Made by a program: the position numbers and the translations under genes
Notes under the pieces: generated by a model
Database searches by the model: none
Told to the model about the DNA's origin: nothing
The model's input: only the letters and a program-made list of their open reading frames with translations
In this document: piece after piece, positions 1-11,204 of the stretch
How the letters are laid out: every line of letters begins with the position of its first letter
How positions within the stretch are numbered: position 1 is the stretch's first letter
Assembly (NCBI GenBank): GCA_021464525.1
Contig: JADRCO010001013.1
Location: forward strand, 1-23,573
Direction of reading: 5' to 3'
Source of the DNA: Rhizophagus sp. LPA8_4_AMF
Lineage: Eukaryota > Glomeromycota > Glomeromycetes > Glomerales > Glomeraceae
Length of the DNA stretch: 23,573 nucleotides

Positions 1-1582
1 AAAAAAAAAAAAAAAAAAAAAAAAAAATCTCCCCGTAATTTAAGGAATTCAAGAAAAAAAAAACTGATTTAGAATTTCTAAATTTTGATGGTTTTATTTT
101 AACAAAGATGCAAAGGAACGATCTAGATTCTTTTTTAAGAAAAATAATAATAATAAATAAATAAATAAAAATCGAACAATTACAATTCCGTTATCATCCG
201 TTTAACAAGTATTGTACATTATATTTATAGATAAAAAAAAAAAAAAGATATCATTAAAAAAAGATATTAATTATATTAAATTACAATTACATCAAATTAC
301 ATTAAAAAAAAAAAAAACTTTTCGAAAAACTATGAGATATCAAAAAGAATTACTTTTTTACAAGAAGAAAAGTGTACAAAAAACAAATAATTACGTACAT
401 AAAGTCTATGAATAGATCTAGAACTTCTTAAATATTTATGGTATGACTTACTTTTTATTTTTATCACCAAAAAAGATTCCCTGATGTCCATCATTTGGAT
501 TTTGAAAAAATAAAAAAGGTTGTGATTATTGACAATGATAAATTAATATTAAGGTTTGATGATCGACTCTAGTCCTTAATTTACCTCTTCATTGGTATGA
601 ATTTTATTTTTTTTTTTATATTATACTTAATTATATATATTATATACATTATTATATATATTATTTATCTATTAAATTATAAGTATTTTATATTTATTTT
701 ATTATATATATCTTTTTTATATATTTATTTATATTTATTCTATTCTAACGTACATTTTATTATAATATACATTTATTTTATCGTATATCATATGTATATT
801 TTATTTTATCCTTTATATATATCTTTATATATATTTTATTTTAATTATATATATTTTATTTTATTTTCAATTTTTTTTTTTTATTTTACTTTAAATTTTA
901 TTTAAATTTATTTTATTTTATTTAATCGGTAACGAAACAATTGAAGATCAATTGGGGAGAGAGAGAGAGATAAAAAAAAGGGGTGTGAAAAAAAAAAGAG
1001 GATACACCCGAAAAAAAAAAAGAATCTTAAATTTTTTAACAATTATATCGCGATTTGAAATTATTCTTTTTTATAACAAAGATTACAATAAAGATTAGAG
1101 AACCTTATACATATAATATAAATATATATATAAAAAAAAAATTAAAAATCGAAGTTTCTATATTATAATTAATAAAAGTTAGATCTGCAAAAAAAAACAT
1201 TACATTTTTTTTTTTTTTTTAAGGTTTAAGGATTAATTTATCTTTATTGATTTTTTTAAAAAAAAACCTTCTTTTCTTGAAATAGGATATTTTAGATTTT
1301 TTGGAACAAGGGTGTAAACTTTAATTAGAAAATTTTTTTTTAAAAAAAATATGAAAGAATCCAGTAAATGTTTGGAAGATCTTTTTTTTTTTTTATAAAA
1401 TTTATAATCGAAACAACAATATGATAAGGTAATACAATATCTTTTTCGTTTTCGATTCTTTTCATATGATTAAAAAAAAAAAAATAAAGTAAAAATAAAA
1501 ATATTATACATGAGTGATATAATTTATGATATTTGGATATTTAAAAGAAATACTCGGCAAAATTCTCGAAAAAAAAAAAAAA

Positions 1583-1745
1583 AGTTAATCAAAAAAAGTT
1601 AATCAAAAATGAGTTAATCAAAAAAAAGTTTATCAAAAAAAATGGTTAAATCAAGTTAAATCAAGTTACATCAAGTTAATCAAGTTAATCAAGCTAATCA
1701 AAAGTTAATCAAAAAAGTTAATCAAAAAAGTTAATCAAAAAAATG
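1583..1745. repeat. Degenerate AGTTAATC(A)n tandem repeat
   Basis: The unit AGTTAATC followed by a variable A run recurs about a dozen times. Variants include AGTTTATC, AGTTAAATC, AGTTACATC and AGCTAATC. Unit length drifts between about 8 and 15 nt because the A spacer changes, as expected from slippage. It lies in gene-free DNA. Confidence 0.8.
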
Positions 1746-1750
1746 GGCCA

Positions 1751-1776
1751 ATTACTCATTTACTCATTTACTCATT
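1751..1776. repeat. TTACTCA-type short tandem repeat
   Basis: Three or more back-to-back copies of a 7-8 nt unit containing TTACTCAT, directly after the AGTTAATC repeat. Likely simple slippage. Confidence 0.7.
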
Positions 1777-1980
1777 ACACAATTTCTTCGCGTCATCAAA
1801 AAATCAAATAATGGTTTATCACTCGCGTGTTATTTAATTATAAAAACATTAACTCCAAATGGAATTATAAAATATATCTACTTTTTTTTTAAAAGGATCA
1901 ATGAAAAGTAAATAATAAATAAACAATTAATGATATAAAAATGACACATGTCAATTTTTTAATTTTTTTTTTATATAAAA

Positions 1981-2014
1981 TGGATTATTGATGATTATTG
2001 ATGATTATTGATGA
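1981..2014. repeat. 10-nt tandem repeat ATGATTATTG
   Basis: Three head-to-tail copies of a 10-nt unit (ATGATTATTG; the first copy is TGGATTATTG). The unit is close to one helical turn. Gene-free context. Confidence 0.75.
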
Positions 2015-2170
2015 TATCATATTATCTATCATATTATTAAATCACATACTGTAATTCACATTATCTTTTTTCGATCGAGGGATGAATATTTGGTTCGATA
2101 ATGCAAGAGTTCAACATTTAAATCATTCATTCACTTTTAGACCAATTATTTTAATTGGCAGTTATCTATC

Positions 2171-2205
<35 letters not shown>

Positions 2206-2870
2206 TGATTATAAATAAATAATTTTTTTTTTTTTTGACATGTGCATATGTGGCTTAGTTTTTTATATATATATATATCGTCGATCCATTATAGTCATTC
2301 TTTTTTTCGCGTGGTTTTTTGATTTTAATTTAACGAAATTTTTTTTATAATCAATGTTACTCATTATCGTTAGACTAATACTATTTTTTTTTTTTTTGAT
2401 ATTTTATGAATTAAAAATCGCACTGCAGTATTTTCACATGTAAAAGAAATTAAATCAGTATTTTTAACACGCGTTTTTTTTCTATCTTTTTGATCATGTC
2501 GAATTTGTCGATCTCGATAGCCCATGTTCATTTTTCTTTGTTTCAAAAAATTGGTGGGAAATCTGGGAATTTCTTATTATATATTCATTTATATATGTAT
2601 AATAAATATATATATAAATTTATTAATTTTTTAAAAAAATGTGATTCGTGATTATTCAATTGATTATATTTGATTATGTGATTAAAAAATGATTATGTGA
2701 TTAAATGATTAATTATGCGGTGATATCCATCACTGAAAAGCTTATTTTTTATTACAATATACTTTTCGTACAAATTAGTATATTTTTTTGTACATATTAA
2801 TAAATTTGTAAATTTGTAGTAGAATTAATTATCAGTTGTCTATATATCAACCCTGATTGATGATCTCATA

Positions 2871-4317
2871 TCATTCTTTACTATTTGCTACAAATTCAGC
2901 TCCTTTAGCAATGTTTTTCTTAAGTTCTGGTAAAGCAGCAGATAGAAGTTCTTTTTCAAAAGCACTAAGTTTTCCTAATGGATGAACTTTACCAACTCCT
3001 TCTTCACTTAATTCTACATTGGATGCGAAATATTCAATATTATCGGAATTGAATAAATTTGATTTTACATATGATGGCTCAATGATACCCTTTTCTCCCT
3101 TAACCAAAGCACGAAGTAGTGAGTCCACGAAACAAGAAGCAGCATAGGCCATAGAAAGAGTCGCTGATCCAGTACCTTATTATTAAATAAATTCAATTAA
3201 TATCTAATCTAAAATATTAATAAAAAGAAAAACTATTTATATAATCACCAGCTTTGGCTTTAACTACTTCATCTCCACCGAATTGTATTCTATGTGTTAA
3301 TGTTTTCAATTCTTCATCGGTAAAATTGTGACCTGTTTGTGAAAGAAGTGGAATAATGGTCACGCCAGAATGTCCACCAACAACTGTAATTTTCTCATTA
3401 CTAGGGTCAGTTCCCTTAAGTTCAGAAACAAATCGAGAAGCACGTACAACATCAAGAGTTGTGATCCCCATTATTCTGTTTAATTTTTTGAAATTATGAT
3501 AAAAGAAATAAAAAAAAAAAAATTTTTTTTTTCCATATACATAAGATTCTTACCTACGAGGATCATAAATATTAAATTTTTTATAAACTTCTGATATAAT
3601 TGGTACAGTTGAATTAACAGGATTGGAAATTACAGTCATGATTGCCTTTGGTGCAAATCTTATGATATGTATATATATATATATAAATTAATTATTTTGT
3701 TGTAAAATCTATAAAATCATCATTTTTTTTTTTTTTTTACTCCCTCTGCAGCAGCAACAGCTAATTCTTTTACAATTCCAGCATTAGTCTGAATATTTAT
3801 TAAATAAAAATTAATTATAAATAAAATAATATCAGATATTTAACATTGATCAAAGGTTAAAAAAAAACATACATTGAACAAATCATCACGGGTCATACCC
3901 GGTTTTCGAGGAACACCAGCTGGAATGACGATAACGTCAGAATCGGCAAGAGCTAACTTAAGTCCATCATTTTCACGAACATATCCAGTAACCTTTTGAT
4001 AAAAAAAAACAAAAAACAAATGATGATAATGAATCAAAATAAAAAATAAAAAAAAATAAAAAAATTTTTTTTCTTCAATTAATAATAACCTTGCTTGCAG
4101 TGTTGATGTGACTTATATCAGCTGCTACGCCAGGTGTATTCACTATGTCATAAAGCGATAAATGTGATATCAACTTGTTATGCTTAAGAAGAAGCGAAAG
4201 TGGTTGTCCTATACCACCGGCAGCACCAAGAACTGCCACTTTCGCTCCATTAGCAACTGCTGAAGAAGAAAAGGCCCGTTTAGCTACACCAAGATTAACT
4301 AGTTTGAAGGCGAACAT
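2871..4317 (-). CDS. MDH1: Mitochondrial malate dehydrogenase, six exons
   Basis: Interconverts malate and oxaloacetate with NAD in the TCA cycle. Exons on the minus strand, in order: 4317-4090, 3992-3873, 3788-3741, 3658-3554, 3475-3249, 3175-2871. The product would be about 343 aa, normal for mitochondrial MDH. Residues 1-25 are basic and Ser-rich without acids, a typical matrix presequence. The nucleotide fold follows with GAAGGIG (about 31-37), then the substrate loop with [12 protein letters not shown], then SNPVNSTVP, and GGHSGVT carrying the catalytic His. Odd point: a GT donor after 3741 and the only usable AG before 3658 do not keep frame, being off by one nucleotide, although the protein on both sides matches the family (...AVAAAEG / FAPKAIMTV...). 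This could be an unusual junction, a one-base sequence error or a real lesion. A TATATA stretch lies about 65 nt upstream of the ATG. Identity is very secure; exon 3/4 joining is not. Confidence 0.95.
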
Positions 4318-4684
4318 TATTTGGCTGTCTTCTTAATTAAGAGAGAGGGTTAATTTATAGGACTAAAATAAGTTGTATATAAGGTATATAAGCAAGCCAC
4401 CAGCAATTTTTTTTTTTTTTTGGTAAAAAAAAAAATTTTCATATCCAATGATGATCGGAAAATATGTCATGCAATCTTTTTTTTTTTTTGATGTCAAAAA
4501 AAAAGCCCAATTAAAAATAAGTTGGCTGTGTAAATCGAATATGCATATATTTATTACAGATAAATATTAGTATAATAAACCTGAAAAAATTAGTAAATTG
4601 TTTTTTATTTGATTATTTTGAAAAAAAAAAGAAAACCCCATAAAAATTGAATAGGGTGACGCAACAATATTTAATATTGAATAA
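4318..4684. other. MDH upstream region and tRNA-Gln 3' flank
   Basis: This is the 5' flank of malate dehydrogenase (minus strand). It has TATA-like TATATA words near 4375-4390 and several A/T runs. It also holds the 3' flank of tRNA-Gln, where short T runs on the minus strand (for example near 4641-4646) could end Pol III transcription. No exon is visible. Confidence 0.5.
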
Positions 4685-4755
4685 GGTCGCGCCGAGATTC
4701 GAACTCGGATCACAAGATTCAGAGTCTTGGGTGCTAACCATTACACCACGCAACC
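4685..4755 (-). tRNA. tRNA-Gln(CTG)
   Basis: Reading the minus strand, a full cloverleaf forms. The 7-bp acceptor stem (GGTTGCG with CGCGACC, one T-G wobble) is followed by a D arm with the GGTTAGC A-box sequence. The anticodon stem CAAGA/TCTTG closes the loop CTCTGAA, giving anticodon CTG. The T arm CGAGT-TCGAATC-TCG carries the B box GTTCGAATC. The 71 nt have no intron and no encoded CCA. The body closely resembles eukaryotic tRNA-Gln(CTG). It decodes CAG and would be made by Pol III from its internal promoter. Confidence 0.95.
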
Positions 4756-7499
4756 GTATTATCGGTATCACAGGGATAATGTTTTATAAGAATTTATTTT
4801 ACAAAATTATTAAAGATAAGTTTTTATCTTGTATTACATATTACATATTATTGCTGCCAACCCGCAGAAAGGATAAATAAATAAATGAATGATCTTTAAC
4901 ATTTATTATTATCTATTTATTAAATATTACGAAGTTATGTTAAATACAATTGGTTACAACCTTTTTTTTTTTCTTTTTCTTTTAATTTTCAATCCGTAAT
5001 CCCGCGTTTTAAAAAAAATTATTATGTTAATAACCTTCCTAATTGGTAAATTTCACGTAATTAATATAATTAATATTCTGAAAAAAAAAATAAATAAATA
5101 AATAAATAAATAAATAAAAATATTTCATCCACAAAATTCACAAAAGAAAAATCTCGAACAAACAATAAACAAATAATTATTCATTAAAATATCATTGAAA
5201 TGATTTAATATGTCAATATGCAAAATTTTTACGAAAAGAAAAAGAAAGAACTTTAATCAACAATATTATTTATATTTTATCGTATGATACATGCATAAAT
5301 ATTTAAGAAGATGGTTTCATTTAAAATTTCTTAATTTAAATAAATAAAATGCAATTAAAAGATGATATATTTTAAAAGAAAATTATTAATTGTACTTAAA
5401 AAGGTTAAATCAAGATTAAATCTTTTAAGATAACCTAACCAAATTAAAAAATTAAATTACGATCGAACGTTCACGTGATTACAAAAGATGAAATTAATAA
5501 TTCATTTATTTTAAATATTGAGGTCACTGGCCGGATAAAATAAGTAAACAAAATCATAATGTACGTGGAAGCTCAAGATTGTGTTTCTAAACAAAAATAA
5601 CAAGGAACAGGAAAGTTAACAATGTTTCAATGTGCTTATCATGATCTTAGATACAATTCAGATAATCTCTTTTTTTTTTTTTTTAATACAATAGAATCTG
5701 CATACACACGCATTTTACTGTATTTTAATATTTCTTCAAAAGATTGGATAAAAAAAAAAAAAAACTTCAGCCGTAACTTACGGCTTTGATGTTGTGAGGC
5801 AAGATTTACTGTCAAAGCATTCTCGCATAAATTCCCACTCTTATTCTTTATCTGGGTTGACATAATCTCTCTCAATTGTAACTTCTTATTGTCTTATAAT
5901 TTCACCCATTAAAGGCTAACCCTTTTATTTTCCCGATTGTACTTCAATCTCATACCAAGTTTATATCTTATTTAAGAATTTCTTTCGGAAATTTACGGGT
6001 AAATATTTACAAAAGATATGGTCGGGATTGATCTGACCGGTATATTTTATTTTATTTTTTTATTGGAGAATTTAAATTTTTTTATGATATAATAAAAATT
6101 CTTAAAAATCACAAAAATATATCATCATATCCCCCATTAATCATCAAACAGTGATCAGCGAAATCAACGATGAAACGATGGATACGATCGAGTTTTTTGT
6201 GGGATGATAGGATCGAATTTTCGTTGTTTGTCAGTCTGCAAAGTCACACACATGGTATTAATTAGGGTGATGCTGTAAGATCAAAATACTGATTTAGCAT
6301 TGATTAATGATTCTACTTTAGATTGAGAGATTTTGGTTAGTCTCTTTCTAATGACTTCATTCATGCAATGAAAATCTTTGTGTAAAAAAATATATAAATC
6401 TATATATATATATATATAATATAATATAATATATATAATATAATAAAAATATATTAATTTTAATTTAATAATAAAATTCTCAATAACCTCAATAACCGCA
6501 TAGTTCCGTACTTTCCGTTGTTATGCATCAATTATTTTTTTTTTTTTTTTTCAATGGAAAGGATTTCTGGGGGGCTAAAGTTTAAAAAAGATAATATTTA
6601 TTACTTATTATATAACTGATAAGGTCTCAATGAGCATTCATAGAAGTTTGATGAACAGTAAAGAGTTGCACATGTACAATGCAGAATTGGGAAATGATTA
6701 AGCATGAGAAATGCATTTATTATCGAGTCAAAGGGAAAAATGCATGTATTCTAAATTGTACTAATTTTATATAAATTTTCCAATTTCTCGTAATGATTAT
6801 TGTAAATATTTATGTCTGTGCTATAAAAATTATGCAAGTCTAATGTTCAAATTAAATAGGATTCACGCATCTTTCTTTCATCTTACCTTTTTATTAACAA
6901 ATAGATTCCGTGGGCGTAAAAAAAAAAAATTAAATAAGAAAATCTCGGCTTCCATTTTGAATTGAAAAGATTTTCATTTTTACAATACTCTCTATTCTAT
7001 TCAAACGCACGCATAATTTTTCAACTCTATAATATCAAGATATACTGTAATATATATATATATATAAAAAAAAAAATGTAAATAAGATGAAAGTTTCATT
7101 TCTTTGTTTTATTTTTTCCTTTAGGCGAAAAATGTGCATTTACATTTAAATGATTAAATAATTTAAAGGAGTTCAAAAAGATTCAACCAGTAATATTCAA
7201 TTCTTTCATACGTTGATAGAATTCTCTATTATGATAGGAAATCGAAAAAAGTGAAAAGTAAAATAAAAAGAGAACAAGTTAAGAAACCAGATTTTATATA
7301 AAATTAAAAAATCTCGATCAAAAGTAACAAGTTTAAACTTTATAAACCAAAGATTGTACGCCCATTCTTTATGAAGAATTTTTTATCACATATTTTAACT
7401 AAAATTAATCTCACCCGGCAAAAATTTATAATAATATTATATATATATATATGTATATAAATAAATAAATAAAAATAAAATAAAATAAATTAATATAGT

Positions 7500-7533
<34 letters not shown>

Positions 7534-9061
7534 TATATAAAATAACTTTTTTTTGAGTAATTGTTTATTTATAAAAAAAAAATTTTTTTTATTCGTGAAT
7601 AATATCTTTTATACCAATTAATTAATCCTTTTCTGTATATTTATTTTATTAGTTTTTTTTTTTTTTTTTTGTTTTTTTTTTTTTTTACCCTTTTTTTTTT
7701 TTTATTTTTTATTTATCAGATTTGTTTATCAATCAAATATATATATATATATATTATTACGGTATTATTATTATTATTTCTCACGGAAATAACGTATATC
7801 TATCGTTTTTGTCAATGTAATTGCGTGATATTTAACTATTTAACTTGTAAAAGTAAAAAAAAGTCAATCATCAAAATAAAAAAATAAATTATAAATACAG
7901 CTCCCTTAAAGATTAAACCAAGAAAATCGCGCGATTTTATTTTTGTTTGTTTTAGTTATTTAAACTCGCGTCAAAATTATTCATTCTTCTATTCTTCTTT
8001 TTCCCCCCTGATTTAATTATTACTCTTTCCATAAATTATTATTTAATTATTTTTTATCCTTTTTTTTAAAAAAAAATATATATATATAAAGAAACAAAAC
8101 ATTTCCAAAAAAGGACTATTTAGAATGCAAAATTGTCTCCCTAACAAAATCGCGTGATAATTATCTCAACCAACGAAGACATTGAAGAACAAAAAAAAAA
8201 TACTTTTTTTTTTTTTTTTCCTATCGTTGAAACAAATTTGGAATTTATTTTATCGAATTTTTTTTTTTATTTTATTTTCGTGTAAGTGTTATAAGTGTGC
8301 AAATATGCTTGTACAACATTGCACCATTGCATTTGTCTACCAACGAAAGGGTTTACTAAATAGTTAGAATATACCCCATGTACGCGATAGAATAAGGGTT
8401 TTTCTTCTATTTTGTTTCTTTGTTTTGTTATGTTGTTTATTTGCTGTCAGTTGGCGGAATCTTTGACCAAAACAATTCGGGCACTCACCCTCAGCCGAAA
8501 AAAACTATAACCGATTAATATGATTTCTTTTGGAAACTTTTTATAATAAATTTATGCTCTCAAAACAGATTGGGGATCTTATTGCTTTTACGAACTTGGG
8601 AATTGTTTGATAAGATAAGGGAAGAATGCGACACTCATTAGCACATTGTGATACCATGTGATACTTTGCATTTCTTCTGCAGGAACAAAAAAAAAAAAAA
8701 AAAAAAAAATTTTTTGGGCGCAAGGCATGAAGCAAAAAAATCCTTTAAATGAAGCGTAGATCTCTGTTTTTGCATTGTTGCGATGATGCTCTCTCAAATA
8801 GACAAACCAAGCACTTTTTAAAATTGTGTACATAGAACTTTCCTATATAAAATTAACGAATTTCATTATATTTTTTTTTTAGTCTCTGTCTGCTGTAAAT
8901 TTTCTTCTGGCTCTCCTTATTTTTTTTATTTTATTTTATTTTATATATTTTATATTTTATATATACATACATACATATATATATTTATATATATATATAT
9001 ATACATATATATTTTTTTTTTGGTTTGTCCCTTTATCGAAATTTTTTAAAGAAAATAAACG
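4756..9061. other. Long gene-free AT-rich stretch
   Basis: I find no exon with family resemblance on either strand over 4.3 kb. Open frames here (for example 5639-5875 -, 7669-7887 +, 8182-8367 +, 8541-8833 -) are short, cross A/T runs and have low-complexity products. The stretch holds TAAA/TAAATA tracts near 5090-5118 and 7460-7495, (TA)n tracts near 6400-6450, 7435-7455, 7505-7545 and 8945-9010, and many long T runs. Scattered CG-rich words in the AT background include CACGTGA near 5472 and CGCGTGAT near 8150. It may contain 5' UTR exons or distant control elements of the GATA gene downstream, which I cannot show. Confidence 0.5.
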
Positions 9062-11204
9062 ATGGATATCGTATGCTCTTTACCATCGATCGATCACATG
9101 ACTGGCTCAAAACAAACTGTCATGACGTCACCTATAAACAGACAACCTGTTCCGTAAGTATTCTTTTTCATTTTCCTTCTTTTTTTTTTCTTTTTTGACT
9201 TTTGATTGTTATTAATAAAATAATTCAATTTATAGAGTTCACAAGACGACATCTGAATCAAAAGGAACACTCCCTTCATTATCAGTATTATTGCGTCCAA
9301 CTCCTCAGCATAATTTATCAGAAATTCAAGGAGAAAGTTTAAATTCTGTGAATGGTCATAATTCTCCATTGATATCTAATAATAATAATACTTTAGTCGT
9401 CGTACATGACAGTATGGGCCACGAAGAACATAAACAGCAACAGCAACATTTATCAAGAACAAACTCTCCCTTGTTCCCTGCTTCTCACAATCATATATCA
9501 AGACAATTGAATTCTCCTGACCATCATCCGCATCAAAATAACGTTGGGCATTCTTCACAACGTGATATGCGATTGCCTTCTATTAAACATTTTGAAAATA
9601 TTACAAACATTCAACATTCATCATCATCCATAAAACAACATCAAGCTTATCCTCCATGTCCATCACAACCACCACCACCAACAACGACGAATATGCATTT
9701 ACATTCACAACCACCACCTCCTATCTATAATAACAAACAAGCTACGATGTCGAATGGTATTAGAAATTCTCAAGTCATATCACAACAATGTAATTTAGAA
9801 TGTTCGAATAATTGTGAATTGTTACCACAATCATCACCACATCTTGCTCAAAATTCTACGGTGTGGACAAGACCTCAAACAATTTCACATTCTCCAAAAC
9901 TATCTCATTTACCTGTTACTAATAACACATCATCTCAAAAACCTCCAATATATGGTCAAATTATTGATTCAAAACCGGTTCGATTTGTCACCAATAATTA
10001 TCCTCCAGATTATCAGAATAATGAATCTTTTGTTAAAGATAACGCAGAATCAAGTATTAACACGCAGAATACTGATAAGATGTTATCTGATATGCAAAAG
10101 GTGAGAAAAAAATTCCCAAATTAGACAAATGAGATAAAAGGTTATAATCATAATTAGTAATATTTCATGATTTTTTTTTATTAGATTGCAGACCATTGTA
10201 CTATAATTAGTCAATTTGCAACACAGTATGGTGATTATCGTAACCAAACGAACAAGTTTGGTGGTGGTCCATTTATACCTAGCCCCTGGATTTCCAGTCC
10301 TACAGGAACTCCTGTTGTAAATCTTGAACAACAAGTTACTGAAATGATCAGCAGGACGTGTGAAATTTTAAATGTATTGAATTGTGTTAAAAGTGAAATT
10401 GGACAAACTGTTTCGGTAAAAAAAAAAGTTTTCATGATATTATAATACTATATATTGATTTTATTTTTATTTATCACAAATATGAATTAAATTTAAAATC
10501 AATAATATATTTATAGAATGACCAAGATACAATAAACTTAATCAGAACCAAAAGAACAACAGTTGGACCTTCTGCAACTCGTACTAAATATCGAAAACGA
10601 AGCGTAAGTTAATTTTTAAAATTTTATCCAATTTTTTTTTACGTATTTAATCAAATGAGTGATCGACAAGGATCTTTTCCTTTAGAAACGTGCTGCGCCC
10701 CCTGGCAGATGTCATTCATGTAATATATCCGAGACTCCAGAGTGGCGTCGAGGTCCTGATGGTGCAAGAACTCTTTGTAACGCTTGTGGTTTACGTGAGT
10801 AATCAATTAAAATTATAGATAATAAACATTTTTTCATAAATTGTAAGTGATTCAAATATTTGATTTAAAAAACATGTATAGACTTTGCAAAATTGACTCG
10901 GAAACGCGCTCTTTCGGCTATGCAACAACATCAACCAACACAAGTACAAGTCCATAAAATTACCCAAATGGCTCAAATGGCCCGTACCACTCAAGTATTA
11001 CCCTCTATTCAACCAATTAGTACACAACCTAAACCTACGATGGGAATTATGGGAAATATGGGAAATATGGGAAATATGCATCTTGCACCACCACTTCAAA
11101 CAACTCAAATGATGCAAAGTTCTCCTAAACGTCCAAGGCCTGACATTCCTATGAATCATCATCAAATGAACGGACCTATTAATGGAAATTACCTTAAAGC
11201 ATAA
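9062..11204 (+). CDS. GATA-type zinc-finger transcription factor, six exons
   Basis: Predicted nuclear DNA-binding regulator recognising GATA-containing sites. Exons 9062-9153, 9236-10100, 10185-10415, 10517-10603, 10686-10794, 10882-11204 join in frame at every GT-AG junction to 568 aa. Residues about 32-320 are low-complexity, rich in Q, N, H, S and P with poly-Q and poly-N. A better-ordered segment at about 320-400 (exon 3) may be a family domain. A basic patch (TKYRKRSKR, about 418-427) leads into the single finger: C434-X2-C437-X18-C456-X2-C459, containing [20 protein letters not shown], then a basic tail HFAKLTRKR. The 18-residue loop and the [19 protein letters not shown] block resemble the NsdD/SUB-1 class of fungal GATA factors, tied to development, rather than the X17 nitrogen or iron regulators. 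The C-terminus repeats MGN from a 9-nt tandem unit near 11040-11078. The ATG chosen is the first in the exon; further 5' exons are possible. Confidence 0.9.

Larger units (their letters stand above)
1..2870. other. Gene-free AT-rich region with simple repeats
   Basis: No convincing exon is visible on either strand. The open frames here (near 212-415 and 597-905) translate to runs of K, I, Y, F and L from A/T tracts. The stretch holds an A run at the left edge, long T and A runs, a (TA)n tract near 2170-2206, a GA tract near 955-970, and the small tandem repeats listed separately. The right end is the 3' flank of the malate dehydrogenase gene. I cannot exclude a non-coding RNA. Confidence 0.6.

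Noticed and set aside
1..27. A run at the window edge as a poly(A) tail of a retrogene
   Set aside because: No coding sequence or target-site duplication can be seen next to it, and A runs of this kind are everywhere in the window.
597..905. 102-aa hydrophobic open frame that looks like a multi-span membrane protein
   Set aside because: The hydrophobicity comes only from T/A tracts; composition is I, Y, F and L with no charged loops or motif.
4756..4800. Possible cloning-vector-like words near ACCGTATTATCGGTATCACAGG
   Set aside because: Only short resemblance to plasmid-origin sequence; it does not continue, and the flanks are ordinary AT-rich DNA.
4647..4880. Open frame across the tRNA-Gln gene
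   Set aside because: The region is a complete tRNA on the other strand.
5639..5875. Minus-strand 78-aa frame
   Set aside because: It crosses two A/T runs giving poly-F and poly-K and shows no similarity or splice context; I could not extend it into a gene.
8541..8833. Two overlapping minus-strand frames with Cys and His residues
   Set aside because: Both run through a long A/T tract (poly-F) and their Cys/His spacing fits no metal-binding motif; no supporting exon nearby.
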